From Schizochytrium sp. CCTCC M209059 (lineage: Eukaryota > Sar > Bigyra > Thraustochytrida > Thraustochytriidae): a DNA stretch of 64,000 bases. This document shows, piece after piece, positions 46,191 through 55,164 of the stretch (its first letter is position 1; every line of letters starts with the position of its first letter). The notes under the pieces were generated by a model. That model saw only the letters and a list, made by a program, of their open reading frames with translations. It was not told the origin of the DNA and ran no database searches. The translations under genes were made by a program, and so were the position numbers. The stretch is from the NCBI GenBank assembly GCA_000818945.1, contig KN805373.1, positions 807,392-871,391 of the forward strand, read 5' to 3'.

Positions 46191-47273
46191 CTAACGCTGG
46201 ATGTGAGGCTGCTTGCCCAAAAGCACGTTGTCGAGGATGCGGCAATTTCCAAATGAAACGGCTGCGGAGGCCATAATGTTTTCCTCGGGAAGCGGGCGAT
46301 CCGAAGTAAACTCTGCGCCCTCAAGATTATCACAGAGGCTCAAGTACTCGGTCAGGAAGAGGTCTTCCTCATCGAGAATATCCTGGCCCTTTAGTTTCAG
46401 AAAAGTAAAGTCCCGCTCGCCATCATTGTAGGCGTCACGCATAGCGCAGAGAGCCTTGTAGAGCGCTGGGGCGGCACGGCGTTGTTCTTCAGACAAGTAA
46501 ACGTTGCGACTACTCATGGCGAGGCCGTCCTGCTCGCGCATAGTCTCCACGGGAACGACTTGAACGTCAATATTGAGATCGCGCACCATCCGGCGAACAA
46601 CAATTTGCTGGAGACCATCCTTTTGTCCGAGGAAGAGATGAGTGGGCTGCACAATGTTGAGCAGCTTGCTCACAACCGTAGCTACGCCGCGGAAAAAACC
46701 GGGACGTGCTGCGCCCTCAGAAACAAAGTCGATACCATCCGGCACCACGTGCGTCTTGGTAACCTGCGTGCTTGTCTGCCCATGCTTGGAGCCAGGATAC
46801 ATTTCCTGCTGTGAAGGGACAAAAACAGCGTCCGCGCCTTTATCGAAGAGCAGAGCAAGGTCCTTGACAGGTTGCCGAGGATATTTGCCAAAGTCCTCGT
46901 GGGGAGCAAATTGCGCCGGATTGACAAAGATGCTCGCTGCAGTAAAATCGCATTGCTTCGTCGACTCCGCAATCAGGCTCATGTGGCCGTCATGCAAGGC
47001 ACCCATGGTGGGCACAAAGCCAATCGATGGATCGATCGGCTCGCCTTCGCCTTCAGATGTCCGAAAATGGGCCCGAGCAGAGCGCCAGCTCCTCATCTCG
47101 GCGATGGTGAGCAGAACACTGTCTTCAGACACCCCAAGCTCCTTGCAAATTTTGCTGCGGGCTTCTTCGTCCACGTAGGCCTCGCTGGCAAGCCCCCTTC
47201 GAGCTGTCACCAGCGCCGCGGCAGCACGCTTTGGCAGGTTGAGGGCCCCGCGCATCGGGCTACTGAGGAGCAT
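46191..47273 (-). CDS. PANC: Pantothenate synthetase
   Basis: Catalyses ATP-dependent condensation of pantoate and beta-alanine to pantothenate, the coenzyme A precursor. 360 residues. Visible motifs: FVPTMGALHDGHMSLI (TMGALHxGH nucleotide-binding signature), IFVNPAQFAPHEDFGKYPR, VPDGIDFVSEGAARPGFFRGVATVV, LFLGQKDGLQQIVVRRMVRDL, and MSSRNVYLSEEQR. An N-terminal extension of about 40 residues (MLLSSPMRGALNLPKRAAAALVTARRGLASEA) is basic, Ala/Leu-rich and free of acids, so a mitochondrial presequence cut near RRGLA-S is likely. ATG 47372 would add 33 residues that do not look like a presequence. Fused C-terminal cytidylate kinase, seen in some PanC, is absent. Confidence 0.94.
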   Translation of the reverse strand: MLLSSPMRGALNLPKRAAAALVTARRGLASEAYVDEEARSKICKELGVSEDSVLLTIAEMRSWRSARAHFRTSEGEGEPIDPSIGFVPTMGALHDGHMSLIAESTKQCDFTAASIFVNPAQFAPHEDFGKYPRQPVKDLALLFDKGADAVFVPSQQEMYPGSKHGQTSTQVTKTHVVPDGIDFVSEGAARPGFFRGVATVVSKLLNIVQPTHLFLGQKDGLQQIVVRRMVRDLNIDVQVVPVETMREQDGLAMSSRNVYLSEEQRRAAPALYKALCAMRDAYNDGERDFTFLKLKGQDILDEEDLFLTEYLSLCDNLEGAEFTSDRPLPEENIMASAAVSFGNCRILDNVLLGKQPHIQR

Positions 47274-47717
47274 TTTGGACACTGTGCAGACCGCGTAGTC
47301 CTCCGCGCACGCAGCTGCACACTCCTCCTCCTTCTTGTTCTTGTTGTTGCCAAGGCTTTCCCGGTGTGCCAAGGACGAGCCTCGCGCTCTCGATATTCGC
47401 GCGGAGATTCGAAGCCTTATGCTGCTCTGCTCCGCTCGTGCTCAGCAAGCTCAGCTGCCACCCCACTGAAAACGAGAAAGAAAAAGAAAGATTCCCAGTC
47501 GAACATTCAGCTCTTCTGGAATTTTGAGAACCCTGTGCTCCAACGGGTAAGTCGCTGACTGGTGACCGCCTAGGCCTAGGCCTAGCTAGGCCTAGTATGT
47601 GAGACGAGCGAGAGCCTTGCGAGTCCCCTAGGTGGATGGGCTCACATTACACAAGTTCCTGGAAACGTACCGGTAGACAGACAAAGCGACAGCTCGCAGG
47701 GGCAGGGACGACGGAGG
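47274..47717. promoter_or_regulatory. Divergent promoter, PanC / TRAP-alpha, with TAGGCCTA palindromes
   Basis: Head-to-head spacer. A striking CTAGGCCTAGGCCTAGCTAGG run lies at 47569-47590, with overlapping TAGGCCTA palindromes. The same motif is found in other spacers (50009, 62133, 8688, 39537). Confidence 0.5.
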
Positions 47718-48626
47718 ATGTTGGGGTACAGCAGCAACACGCTGACGCGTGTACACTTGGGTGTTCTACTCTGCATGGTACTACTCATGCAATTGGTCCT
47801 TGAGGTAGACAGCATGAACGGGATCGAAAAAAGGGAAGTAGGGGAAGAAGAAGTGGGAGAAGAAGGCCACCTCATCCACGATGCATACGCAGATGAGGAG
47901 GTGCTAAGCTTTGCCGAGGATGAAGATGAGATGCCTCTTGATGAAAGAATTGAAACGCGACACACTACTCCATTTGTTCGAGTCACGTTTGCGCTCTTTG
48001 ATCCAGCGTGTAGCCTTGCAGGCTGCGACGCACAGACGCAAGCCCTTAACCGCCCAATTCTCATGAGCCATGATCTCCAAGACGCGCTACAGCCGCAAGC
48101 AGAGAGGAAAAAACCAGCAGATTACGACTCAAATTCTGATCCGGATCACGGTACGCTCGTGGCTGCAACTACCGAGAAGGGCACGAAACTTGTCCATATG
48201 AGAGTAGGTAGCACACAGTACATCCTGTGCAGCCTTATCAATGAAAAGTCTTATGCATTGAGGGTTGCACATGCGTATTTTTCGGCTAAAAGTTTTTCCT
48301 CCAGCGATGATGGTATTCCTTATGATATGCCCGAGGTGAAGTTGGATCGGTTTATCCCTTCTGGGGAAGAGACTTCGTTTATGCTCAAATTGTCTCTTCC
48401 CGAACACCGGGTAGGTATCAGAGCAAATTTGGCAATTTCCTTAATAGTCAAGGGGGTTAGAGCTGAGGATGCTTACAGCGAGGCGATCGATCTTATGCAT
48501 ATCGATCTCATTACGGTTCAACAGAATGACTATTCAGACGAATATCGTGCAGCGGCTGGTCTCTTGAGCTTCCTTCTTAGTGCGTGCGCCCTCTTTTTAG
48601 TTTTTCGAGAGAGCTCGTCGAGGTAA
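47718..48626 (+). CDS. Translocon-associated protein subunit alpha-like (SSR1)
   Basis: 302 residues. Signal peptide at the N-terminus (VHLGVLLCMVLLMQLVLEV), a long acidic lumenal segment (EEEVGEEG, EDEDEM), a beta-sandwich region (about 165-275: STQYILCSLINEKSYALRV, LDRFIPSGEETSFMLKLSLP, RANLAISLIV, AYSEAIDLM) and a C-terminal transmembrane helix (AAGLLSFLLSACALFLVF). This order matches TRAP-alpha/SSR1, a subunit beside the Sec61 translocon that helps nascent chains enter the ER. The cytosolic tail after the helix is only about 5 residues, shorter than animal SSR1. Similarity is by layout and weak sequence pattern, so the call is moderate; another type I ER membrane protein remains possible. 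Confidence 0.6.
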   Translation: MLGYSSNTLTRVHLGVLLCMVLLMQLVLEVDSMNGIEKREVGEEEVGEEGHLIHDAYADEEVLSFAEDEDEMPLDERIETRHTTPFVRVTFALFDPACSLAGCDAQTQALNRPILMSHDLQDALQPQAERKKPADYDSNSDPDHGTLVAATTEKGTKLVHMRVGSTQYILCSLINEKSYALRVAHAYFSAKSFSSSDDGIPYDMPEVKLDRFIPSGEETSFMLKLSLPEHRVGIRANLAISLIVKGVRAEDAYSEAIDLMHIDLITVQQNDYSDEYRAAAGLLSFLLSACALFLVFRESSSR

Positions 48627-48818
48627 CGCTTTGTGTAATTTACATTTTTATAAGGAATCGAGGATAAAGGTGAAGTGGGAAAAGAGCAGGACAAAAGCTC
48701 GATTGAAGGACCCCCGAGCCTCGGTCCACGTAGCCTGCTTCACATTTTTTTCGAATCTGGACCCTCTTCTTCTTCCTTTGCACTTTTCTTCTTTCTCTTC
48801 TTTTTCTTTTCCTTCTTT

Positions 48819-49484
48819 CTACGAAGCAAGGAGCTTATTCACCAAGAGGTGTACCATGGTTTGCCTCGTCGTATTGTCGATAGGATGATCCGCTCTTGGG
48901 GCGCGACGCAAAATACGTGTGTTAAAGTCCTTGAGTACTTTGCAGCTTGAGCAGACGTCACCTTCCATTTCAGTGCGCAGTGCGCACTCTGGGACTGCAC
49001 ATGAGTTCGTTGGCAATAAGATCTTTGCAGGCAAGTGGGATTCGGCTATGGGACGAAGAAAGGATGCTGGAACATAGCCCTTATCGCCTGCAGAATTCTT
49101 GCAAAATGTCCAGCCTTCGTTACCGCCTTCCGACTGCTCCAGAGCAAGCACCTTTTCATTCTTTACTACAGAAAGACCGTGGGCGTCTGGTTCGCCCTGG
49201 AAGTTGTCAATGGTAATCATCGGTGTCCAAGGCACGGCATGAGCATTATCAGGACAGTCACTGGCTTGGCTTTTGCTTTCAGGATCGTGTTGCATTTCAA
49301 CATAGGACAGTGGAAAATATCCGCGCTCATCGTCCAAGCGTTCTGTCCCTTGAAGCCGTGTACCAAGAACCCAACCATCATCAGTGACTGTCTCAACATG
49401 AAGCTTTTCACCAGGCGTGAGCGAGAGCTGCTCCGGGCCTCCTTGAAATGCATATCGAGCAATTGCAAATTGCATTTCGTGCAC
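48819..49484 (-). CDS. Two-SH3-domain adaptor with C-terminal Cys4 motif
   Basis: 221 residues. First SH3 (about residues 5-63): ARYAFQGGPEQLSLTPGEKL then DDGWVLGTRL and GYFPLSYVE, i.e. ALYDY-, WW- and PxNYV-type signatures. Second SH3 (about 85-145): LSVVKNEKVLALEQSEGGNEGW then GYVPASFLRP. The tail has C-x4-C-x10-C-x2-C (CAVPEC ... CSSC), a possible small zinc knuckle. SH3 domains bind proline-rich ligands in actin, endocytic or signalling complexes; the partner is unknown. MQFAIARYAF at 49475 is an alternative start. Convergent with TRAP-alpha-like. Confidence 0.72.
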   Translation of the reverse strand: MHEMQFAIARYAFQGGPEQLSLTPGEKLHVETVTDDGWVLGTRLQGTERLDDERGYFPLSYVEMQHDPESKSQASDCPDNAHAVPWTPMITIDNFQGEPDAHGLSVVKNEKVLALEQSEGGNEGWTFCKNSAGDKGYVPASFLRPIAESHLPAKILLPTNSCAVPECALRTEMEGDVCSSCKVLKDFNTRILRRAPRADHPIDNTTRQTMVHLLVNKLLAS

Positions 49485-49660
49485 GTCTTGCGCGCGTGTT
49501 TCTCTTCACTTCTCCAGAAAGAATTTTATAGTGACTGGATGTATTGCCTTGGTAGTGTTGCTCCGCTCCCTAAAATTGTCTTAATCGACCGCCTGCCTGC
49601 CTCTGTCTGCCTCTGCCCGCTTGCCTGCTTGCCTGCTTGCCTGCTTGCCTGCTTGCCTGT

Positions 49661-49712
<52 letters not shown>

Positions 49713-50407
49713 GTGTCTGCTTGCTCAGTTGCTTGCGTGCCTGCTTTCGAGACAGTGAGCGATTTGCTTCGCTGCCTCCGTTTTGGGTTCTACAAATACC
49801 CTATGACAACCATGCAGCAACAATGGAACGAGCGAATCTACTGCCATTGACGGCATCTAGGCCTCAAGCGACTAAACACCGCGGTATCTCATGCTATGAT
49901 TAGCACCAACGATGAGACTCGAAAAGCCCTTTTCCAAACGCGGCTACGTGTCATGATGGAGATGTTGAATACCCATGACTCGGATTAACACCGTGGCTCG
50001 GACTCGCACTAGGCCTAGGCCTACAGGACTCCAGGACTCCAGTCCGAGTCTGAGTCCATCCGCAAGCGTAACGGCACTGAAGTAAAATAAGGTCGAAAAA
50101 GCGAAAAAGTTGAAAATAAAACAAAATAAAATAAAAAGGAAATCTTGCCACGGGTGGAGCAGCTCGCTTCTCCGGGATCGCAAAGTGGCGAGCTGCACTG
50201 GCCGCAGCTTGTAGTAACCAGGCCAGCGAATCCCAACGCAGCGGATCGGCCGGCCAAGCAGCGTGCGAAGGAGGCTACGGTGCTGAGCCCCAGGCTGAGC
50301 GCGCGCGTGGGAGAGAGAGAGAGAGAGAGAGAGGAAGAGACACTTACCGCGAGGTTGGCACTGCGCGTCCAGCCAGCCGTCAACGAGATAGCACAAAGAG
50401 GCCCGCC
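49485..50407. promoter_or_regulatory. Divergent promoter, SH3 / nucleoplasmin-like, with CTTG array
   Basis: Head-to-head spacer with CCTG/CTTG arrays (49604-49735), CTAGGCCTAGGCCTAC (50009-50024), AAAATAA-rich stretch (50098-50143) and GA repeat (50312-50335) near the + start. No supported gene. Confidence 0.5.
49619..49711. repeat. (CTTG)n / (CCTG)n tetranucleotide array
   Basis: Six alternating CTTGC-CTGC steps followed by about 14 perfect CTTG copies. In frame it reads poly Cys-Leu-Leu-Ala, which is not coding. Confidence 0.93.
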
Positions 50408-50525
50408 ATGAAGGCCGCTACCGCCGCCGGCAAGGCGAACGGGAATGGTCAGAGCGCGGGGCGCTTTGTTCGCCCAATGCCTGACCAACCATTCGGTACG
50501 TTTTAAAGTTAAACTCGTCCATTCG

Positions 50526-50568
<43 letters not shown>

Positions 50569-51616
50569 TCCCTCCCTCGAGAGGATGGGATGCTGACGAA
50601 TGAATTCAATGCGATGCGCAGGCCTCGAAATTAAGCCAGGTCAACCTCGGACCGTTCGTCTGGACGATGGAGATGTCCTGCTCGTCACCGCTGCGTGCCT
50701 TGGCGAGACTGTAGGCTCTGCTAAGGATCGAGCTGTTCTGAAGCTCGAGATCCCAGACGCCAATGACGAAATCACCATCTGCACACTGGTACCTTACCAC
50801 CAAGAGAACGTGGCGCTCGATTTGCCTCTTGCGGCCTCGGAGTTCACGTTTGCAGTTGCTGGGGCCACGACCACTTCCATTCACATTTTGGGTCGCGTTG
50901 TCCTTGACGCTGACGAAGACGAAGCAGACCCTGGCCAGGAAAACGTCCAGCCCAGTCCATATGGAGACCTCATGTCGAGCCAGCTGATGGGCCAGACCCT
51001 CGAAAACCAGGACGATGATGAGGATGATGAGGATGACGAAGACTACAATGATGACGATGACGAGGAAGGAGACAGCGACGAGGATGACGACGATGACGAA
51101 GGTGACAGCGACGACGATGACGACGACGACGAGGAGGAGGAGGAGGGGGATGGCGACGATGGCGACGACGAAGAAGACGAGCTCACGCGCCGTATTCAGC
51201 AGAGCTTTCCCAACAGGGCTGTCAAAGTTGACGACGCGGATAACGAAAGCGACTCGTCCTCTGACGCAGATGATACAGCAAAGAAGAGCTTGTCCAAGGT
51301 GGTAAAGGCACGCAAGGCGGAGAACCAGGCATCTACTGCTGCAGGGAGCAAGCGTCGTCGCATTGAAGCTGACGAAGAAGCTGCTGAGCTTACGGCGAGC
51401 TCTGCACTTGAAAGGGTCGAATCATGGGTCAAGGCCGCCGAGGGGAAGTCAATGGGCGTTTCCACTCTTGCGGAGCAATTTAACGATACCTTTGGAAAGA
51501 CCGTCAAGCAACTGGGCTTCAAGAAGACGTTCAAGAAGTTCATCGATGATTCCAAGGTTCTTAAAGTAAGTGGTGACCAGGTCATCTACAAGCGACCCAA
51601 AAAGGTTAAACAATAG
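50408..51616 (+). CDS. Nucleoplasmin-like histone chaperone (two exons)
   Basis: About 360 residues from exons 50408-50495 and 50622-51616. Exon 1 (MKAATAAGKANGNGQ ... DQPFG) joins so that the mature start reads PFGLEIKPGQ, the nucleoplasmin-like (NPL) domain opening seen in FKBP39/46 and HD2 proteins. The NPL beta-barrel covers about residues 28-115 (VLLVTAACLGE, RAVLKLEIPD, ITICTLVPYHQENVALDLPL, EFTFAVAG). A huge D/E tract follows (about 150-210), then a KRRR-type basic cluster and a C-terminal helical domain of about 70 residues (ALERVESWVKAAEGKSMGV ... VSGDQVIYKRPKK), perhaps winged-helix-like. There is no FKBP catalytic domain. The acidic tract suggests histone binding in the nucleus. 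The unspliced alternative (ATG 50600) would lose the conserved PFG. Confidence 0.8.
50496..50621 (+). other. Intron of the nucleoplasmin-like gene (126 nt)
   Basis: Donor G|GTACGT at 50496, branch-like GCTGACG at 50592, acceptor GCGATGCGCAG ending 50621. Phase 1. It contains a perfect (GTGC)n array at 50524-50568. Confidence 0.75.
50524..50568. repeat. (GTGC)n tetranucleotide array inside the intron
   Basis: About 11 copies of GTGC/GCGT. Located within the intron of the nucleoplasmin-like gene. Confidence 0.92.
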
Positions 51617-52012
51617 TTTGATGATTGCAGCCTACTACGAATTTTTCAAAGCTTTTTCTTTTTCTTTTTCTAGGATTCTCAAGGTTCAAAGTAGAAATTT
51701 CATGCGCTCGAAACTAAGCGTCCTCCGGTATGAACGGGGCGAGCCTCCCAGAACAGTAAACTCATTATTAATTTAAAAAAGAAAAAAGAAAAAAGAAAAA
51801 AGAAAAAAAGAATGCATTGGTTTGTGAAACGGCATACAAGAAGGAAAACCCATTCCTGAGTCGTCCGCGACTTTCATTTCGTGGCTTGGCGCATTGTTCG
51901 AAAGTTTCATGACAATGCAAAAGGATCAAGGCTCTCATTTGTTCGCGGACTTAGGCTAGATGATATTTTGCTTGAGCTGATTTTTGCTTTCTTTTTTTGA
52001 AATCACGCAAAT
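51617..52012. other. Convergent intergenic region with AAAAAG repeat
   Basis: Tail-to-tail spacer. A (AAAAAAG)n run spans 51774-51808. Nothing else recognised. Confidence 0.7.
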
Positions 52013-53368
52013 CTACAATGACGAGGAGGGCGCTGTAGCGCTTTCAGCGGCCTCAGAAAGCATATCAGCGACGACATTGACTCGATCTTGTCCCCACACC
52101 AACGCTCCAGCATCACCAACTTGAAAGGTAGGAACTCCGCAGCCGCCCTTGTCCTTGAACTCCATGGTATTGCGTTTGAGCTGTTCCTTGACGTCTTGCT
52201 GATCCGCTTGCGAGAAGAGAGTCTCTGCGCTGAAGCCAGCTTTCTCAAGGACCTGGCGCAAGACATCTTTGTCGCCAACGTTCTTGTTTTGAGTCCAGGC
52301 TGCCTGATAGATGTGCTTTGTCACAGCAGGGTCCGCAATAGCGACTCGAAGGGGGAGAACTGTCCGCAGAGGAAAGTCGTCCGGGAAACGGAGCGGGACG
52401 TTATCATGGAAGGCGCACCAATCCTGCATGTCGAGTCCACCATAGGCACGCTTGACAGGAGAAATGGCAAGCATGGGCACGTTTGGTGTCCCAATCTCGC
52501 GAAAGAGAGCACCAAGTAGAATTGGCTTCATGACGACGCGTGCGCCATGTGCCTCGGCGAGACGAAAGACCTGAATGGAACCGAGGAAAGACCATGGGGA
52601 CGAAAAGTCGTGGTAAAAGTTGAGCACGAGATCTTGTTTGGGAGCCGCGCGAAGCGTTGGCTGCAAACGAAGCGGCCGTGCAAGAGGATGCTCAGGGGTG
52701 ACCCCGAGGCGCCGCATGGCGAAATGAGTGCGATCATTTCCAAAAAAGAGGTCTACGTCATCATCGACCTCAACAAAGAATGAGGGAACTCCGAAAGCTC
52801 CATGACCGGCAGCCCACTCCGTGTTCGCGCGAAGGGCATCCTTGTTCTTTTCATTTTGAATGCGATCCTTGACATCATTGATACCATGGTGCTGCGCAAT
52901 GCTTGCGAGTACGTCTTGCTGCGAGATATCTTTGTTCTCAACCCAGTAGGCGCGAAAGAGAGCATGAGCGAGTGCGACACGGGTCCCAGCATCTTCAACA
53001 GCACAGAGCAGGCGCTGGGCGTCGAGTGATCGAACGGGGTGCTTGTCGTTCCACTTGATGGGGATATTGCAGCGTTTTAGCTCGCGCTGCAAGTCTTGAT
53101 CGAGAAGTTGGCGCTTGTTGGCTGGCATCGCGTCAGTCGCGCTCCCTTTTTTGCCCTGAGGTGCCTGGGACAGTTCATAGAGGCCGCCTAAAAGGACGGG
53201 TTTCCATTCGGCTTCGAATGTGGCGCCTTCGCGTGCTGCAGCTTGGGCAGCAGCACGCGTGAGGTCCTCCATGCGCTGCGAGGCCATGTATGCGAACGGG
53301 CAGCACACATCGAAGCAAAACCGCAAGGCGCGAGGCGCCCCCTGTCGAGGAGCCGTAGTTCGACCCAT
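52013..53368 (-). CDS. Tandem HCCA-isomerase / kappa-class GST (DsbA-fold) protein
   Basis: 451 residues made of two homologous DsbA-like thioredoxin-fold domains of the 2-hydroxychromene-2-carboxylate isomerase/GST-kappa family. Domain 1 (about 14-215) starts LRFCFDVCCPFAYMA and ends HGAFGVPSFFV...FFGNDR. Domain 2 (about 245-440) starts LVLNFYHDFSSPWSFLGS and ends GGCGVPTFQV...VWGQDR. Each has the VPxF cis-Pro region and the GxxR pattern; domain 2 keeps the SSPW Ser of HCCA isomerases, while domain 1 has CCPF at the same place, more like a thiol active site. Usual family members are about 200-230 residues with one domain. Glutathione-dependent isomerase or conjugation role is inferred. No targeting peptide. 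Confidence 0.88.
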   Translation of the reverse strand: MGRTTAPRQGAPRALRFCFDVCCPFAYMASQRMEDLTRAAAQAAAREGATFEAEWKPVLLGGLYELSQAPQGKKGSATDAMPANKRQLLDQDLQRELKRCNIPIKWNDKHPVRSLDAQRLLCAVEDAGTRVALAHALFRAYWVENKDISQQDVLASIAQHHGINDVKDRIQNEKNKDALRANTEWAAGHGAFGVPSFFVEVDDDVDLFFGNDRTHFAMRRLGVTPEHPLARPLRLQPTLRAAPKQDLVLNFYHDFSSPWSFLGSIQVFRLAEAHGARVVMKPILLGALFREIGTPNVPMLAISPVKRAYGGLDMQDWCAFHDNVPLRFPDDFPLRTVLPLRVAIADPAVTKHIYQAAWTQNKNVGDKDVLRQVLEKAGFSAETLFSQADQQDVKEQLKRNTMEFKDKGGCGVPTFQVGDAGALVWGQDRVNVVADMLSEAAESATAPSSSL

Positions 53369-53792
53369 TGTTGCGCTCGATGCCGCCTTACGTGGGCGCG
53401 CGGCGATATGGATTTGGACAGGACTTTTGTTGAAGTACGTACGTATAACTTAACTCGTCCCATCTTGATCGTCGTGTCATGATAGCTCGAATCGCGGTCG
53501 GACACACCGACACATTTTCCGTTGGCTCCTTAGGAACTTTTGGCACTTTTGGGTCATCTTTGGCGTGGGCCTGACTGAGCCGACAACTAAGGGCTACCTA
53601 CGAGCTTGATTGTGACCAGCAGCGACAGGCAGCAACACCGCCGGCAGCAGCGTGGGCTTGCTTGCCTGCAGCTGCAGAAAGCGAGCTTGCGTTAGAGCGG
53701 GAGGGCACAACAAGGTGGGACGGGCAGTCGGGCGGGCGGGCGGGCGGGCGAGCAAGCACGTAACCAAGAGCAACCAAGCAAGTAAGCGCAAG
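53369..53792. promoter_or_regulatory. Divergent promoter, HCCA / SET
   Basis: Head-to-head spacer. Holds GTACGTACGTAT (53434-53446), GGGC repeats (53728-53748) and CAAG-type repeats before the + start. No supported gene. Confidence 0.5.
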
Positions 53793-54722
53793 ATGGATGT
53801 TCTGGTAGCGTGGCTTGCGGATAACTGTCCGTCTGAGAAACAGCGCGAGTTGTGGACGCGCGATGGCGCCGTGGAAATGGTGGCCGACCCAGCGTCCGAG
53901 TGCGGCGATCGAGTGCTTCGGGCGAAAGCGGGACTAAAGCGCAGTCTCCGACTACCCATACCCCCCGCATGTGTACTCACGCTCGACATCGTAGAGGCTT
54001 CAGATGTAGGCAAGGCGCTCCGTGGGCTTGACCGCTACACGCTCTTCGCGGTCTTTCTCGTGTACGAACAAAGGCGTGGTGCTGCAAGTTTTTGGAAGCC
54101 GTATCTAGACGTTCTGCCTCGCGATATCCTCTTTCACCCCATCACCTTTCTGGATCGTAAAGACACATGTGCCCCGCTCGCTGAAGCCCTTAACAACGAA
54201 AAGCTTCTCCTGCGCGCTTTGGAATCGCAGCAGGAAAAGCTTCGCGCCGAATTCGATCATGCTAGAGCGCTCATCACTATGCACACCACGACTGACATTC
54301 CTGCACTCGGCGAGTGCTTTTCTCAATCAGCGCCACTGTTGTACGAAGAGTTTCGGTGGGCCAGTTGCATGGTCATTTCGCGCGCCTTCAACATGGTTGA
54401 ACCTAGAAAGGTCATGTGTATGCTACCCTTTGCTGACTCAATGAATCATAATGCTGAAGACCCAACCGTGCAATGGCGTCCCCGCCTTCCCAAGGGTTTT
54501 TTTGTAGTGACACTATTGCGCGATCTCTCCCCGGGTGAGGAACTTACGGCAAACTACCATGGCGGTGGGCATGCCGACGGCCCACGCACGCAAATGGACG
54601 AGTTACGGAATTATGTCATGTACGGTTTTGTTGAGTCTGATGCTTTTGCGGACATTCAACAGGCTGCGCTTGTGCAGCCTTCGGCAGAGCTCAATGCCAA
54701 AAATGCCAAACTCGACACGTAA
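53793..54722 (+). CDS. SET-domain methyltransferase, SETD3/LSMT-like
   Basis: 309 residues. Lacks a clear SET N-part glycine loop; the visible conserved part is the long helical insert (LDRYTLFAVFLVYEQRRG...SFWKPYLDVLPRD) and the SET C-part (WASCMVISRAFNMV, MLPFADSMNHNAEDPTVQW, LLRDLSPGEELTANYHGG...YGFVESDAF). ADSMNH gives the NH motif and NYHG takes the place of the SYG/NYG catalytic triad, with the Tyr kept. LWTRDGAVEMV...LRAKAGLKRSLRLPIPPACVLTL could be a divergent SET-N. Class members methylate non-histone lysines or actin His (SETD3); the substrate here is unknown. The upstream in-frame ATG 53652 would add an Arg/Gly filler stretch, so 53793 (MDVLVAWLADN) is preferred. Confidence 0.75.
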   Translation: MDVLVAWLADNCPSEKQRELWTRDGAVEMVADPASECGDRVLRAKAGLKRSLRLPIPPACVLTLDIVEASDVGKALRGLDRYTLFAVFLVYEQRRGAASFWKPYLDVLPRDILFHPITFLDRKDTCAPLAEALNNEKLLLRALESQQEKLRAEFDHARALITMHTTTDIPALGECFSQSAPLLYEEFRWASCMVISRAFNMVEPRKVMCMLPFADSMNHNAEDPTVQWRPRLPKGFFVVTLLRDLSPGEELTANYHGGGHADGPRTQMDELRNYVMYGFVESDAFADIQQAALVQPSAELNAKNAKLDT

Positions 54723-55164
54723 AAACAGACTTGATCGAGAGAAGAGAGAAAAAAAAAAGAAAAAAAAAAAGATCCGTTTACACATGACGGGGCCGCGGGC
54801 CCGAACGCGGGGTCGCCCGCTAGGCCGCCGCTGTCTTTCGGAGCCCGCCGGCGGCTGGTTTCGCTCTTAGAACTTCTAGTTTGCCCTGAGCTACTAGCAT
54901 TCACGACCTTTTGTAAAAGTAAAGTATAAGTTTGCGCAGCAAATCTTTGGAACGCTTATTCGTGCTAAGCAAAAAGAAACATGATCACATACACACATCA
55001 CGTGATGGCTTCGTTTCCTAGAATCTACCAATTAAGCTTTGCTTCCGAAACGTGCTGCCTCTTCTTATAAGCCTGCAGTTGCATGCGCAGTAGCAGCTAA
55101 GCGTCTGTCTACTACAAGAGAGAAAAAGCTCAGTTCTCCATTCTTGCCGGTCGGATAATCCCTC
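54723..55164. other. Intergenic region SET / TPH
   Basis: Same-strand spacer. Contains an A-rich run (54750-54771) after the SET stop and a CG-rich block (54787-54850). No gene recognised. Confidence 0.65.
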
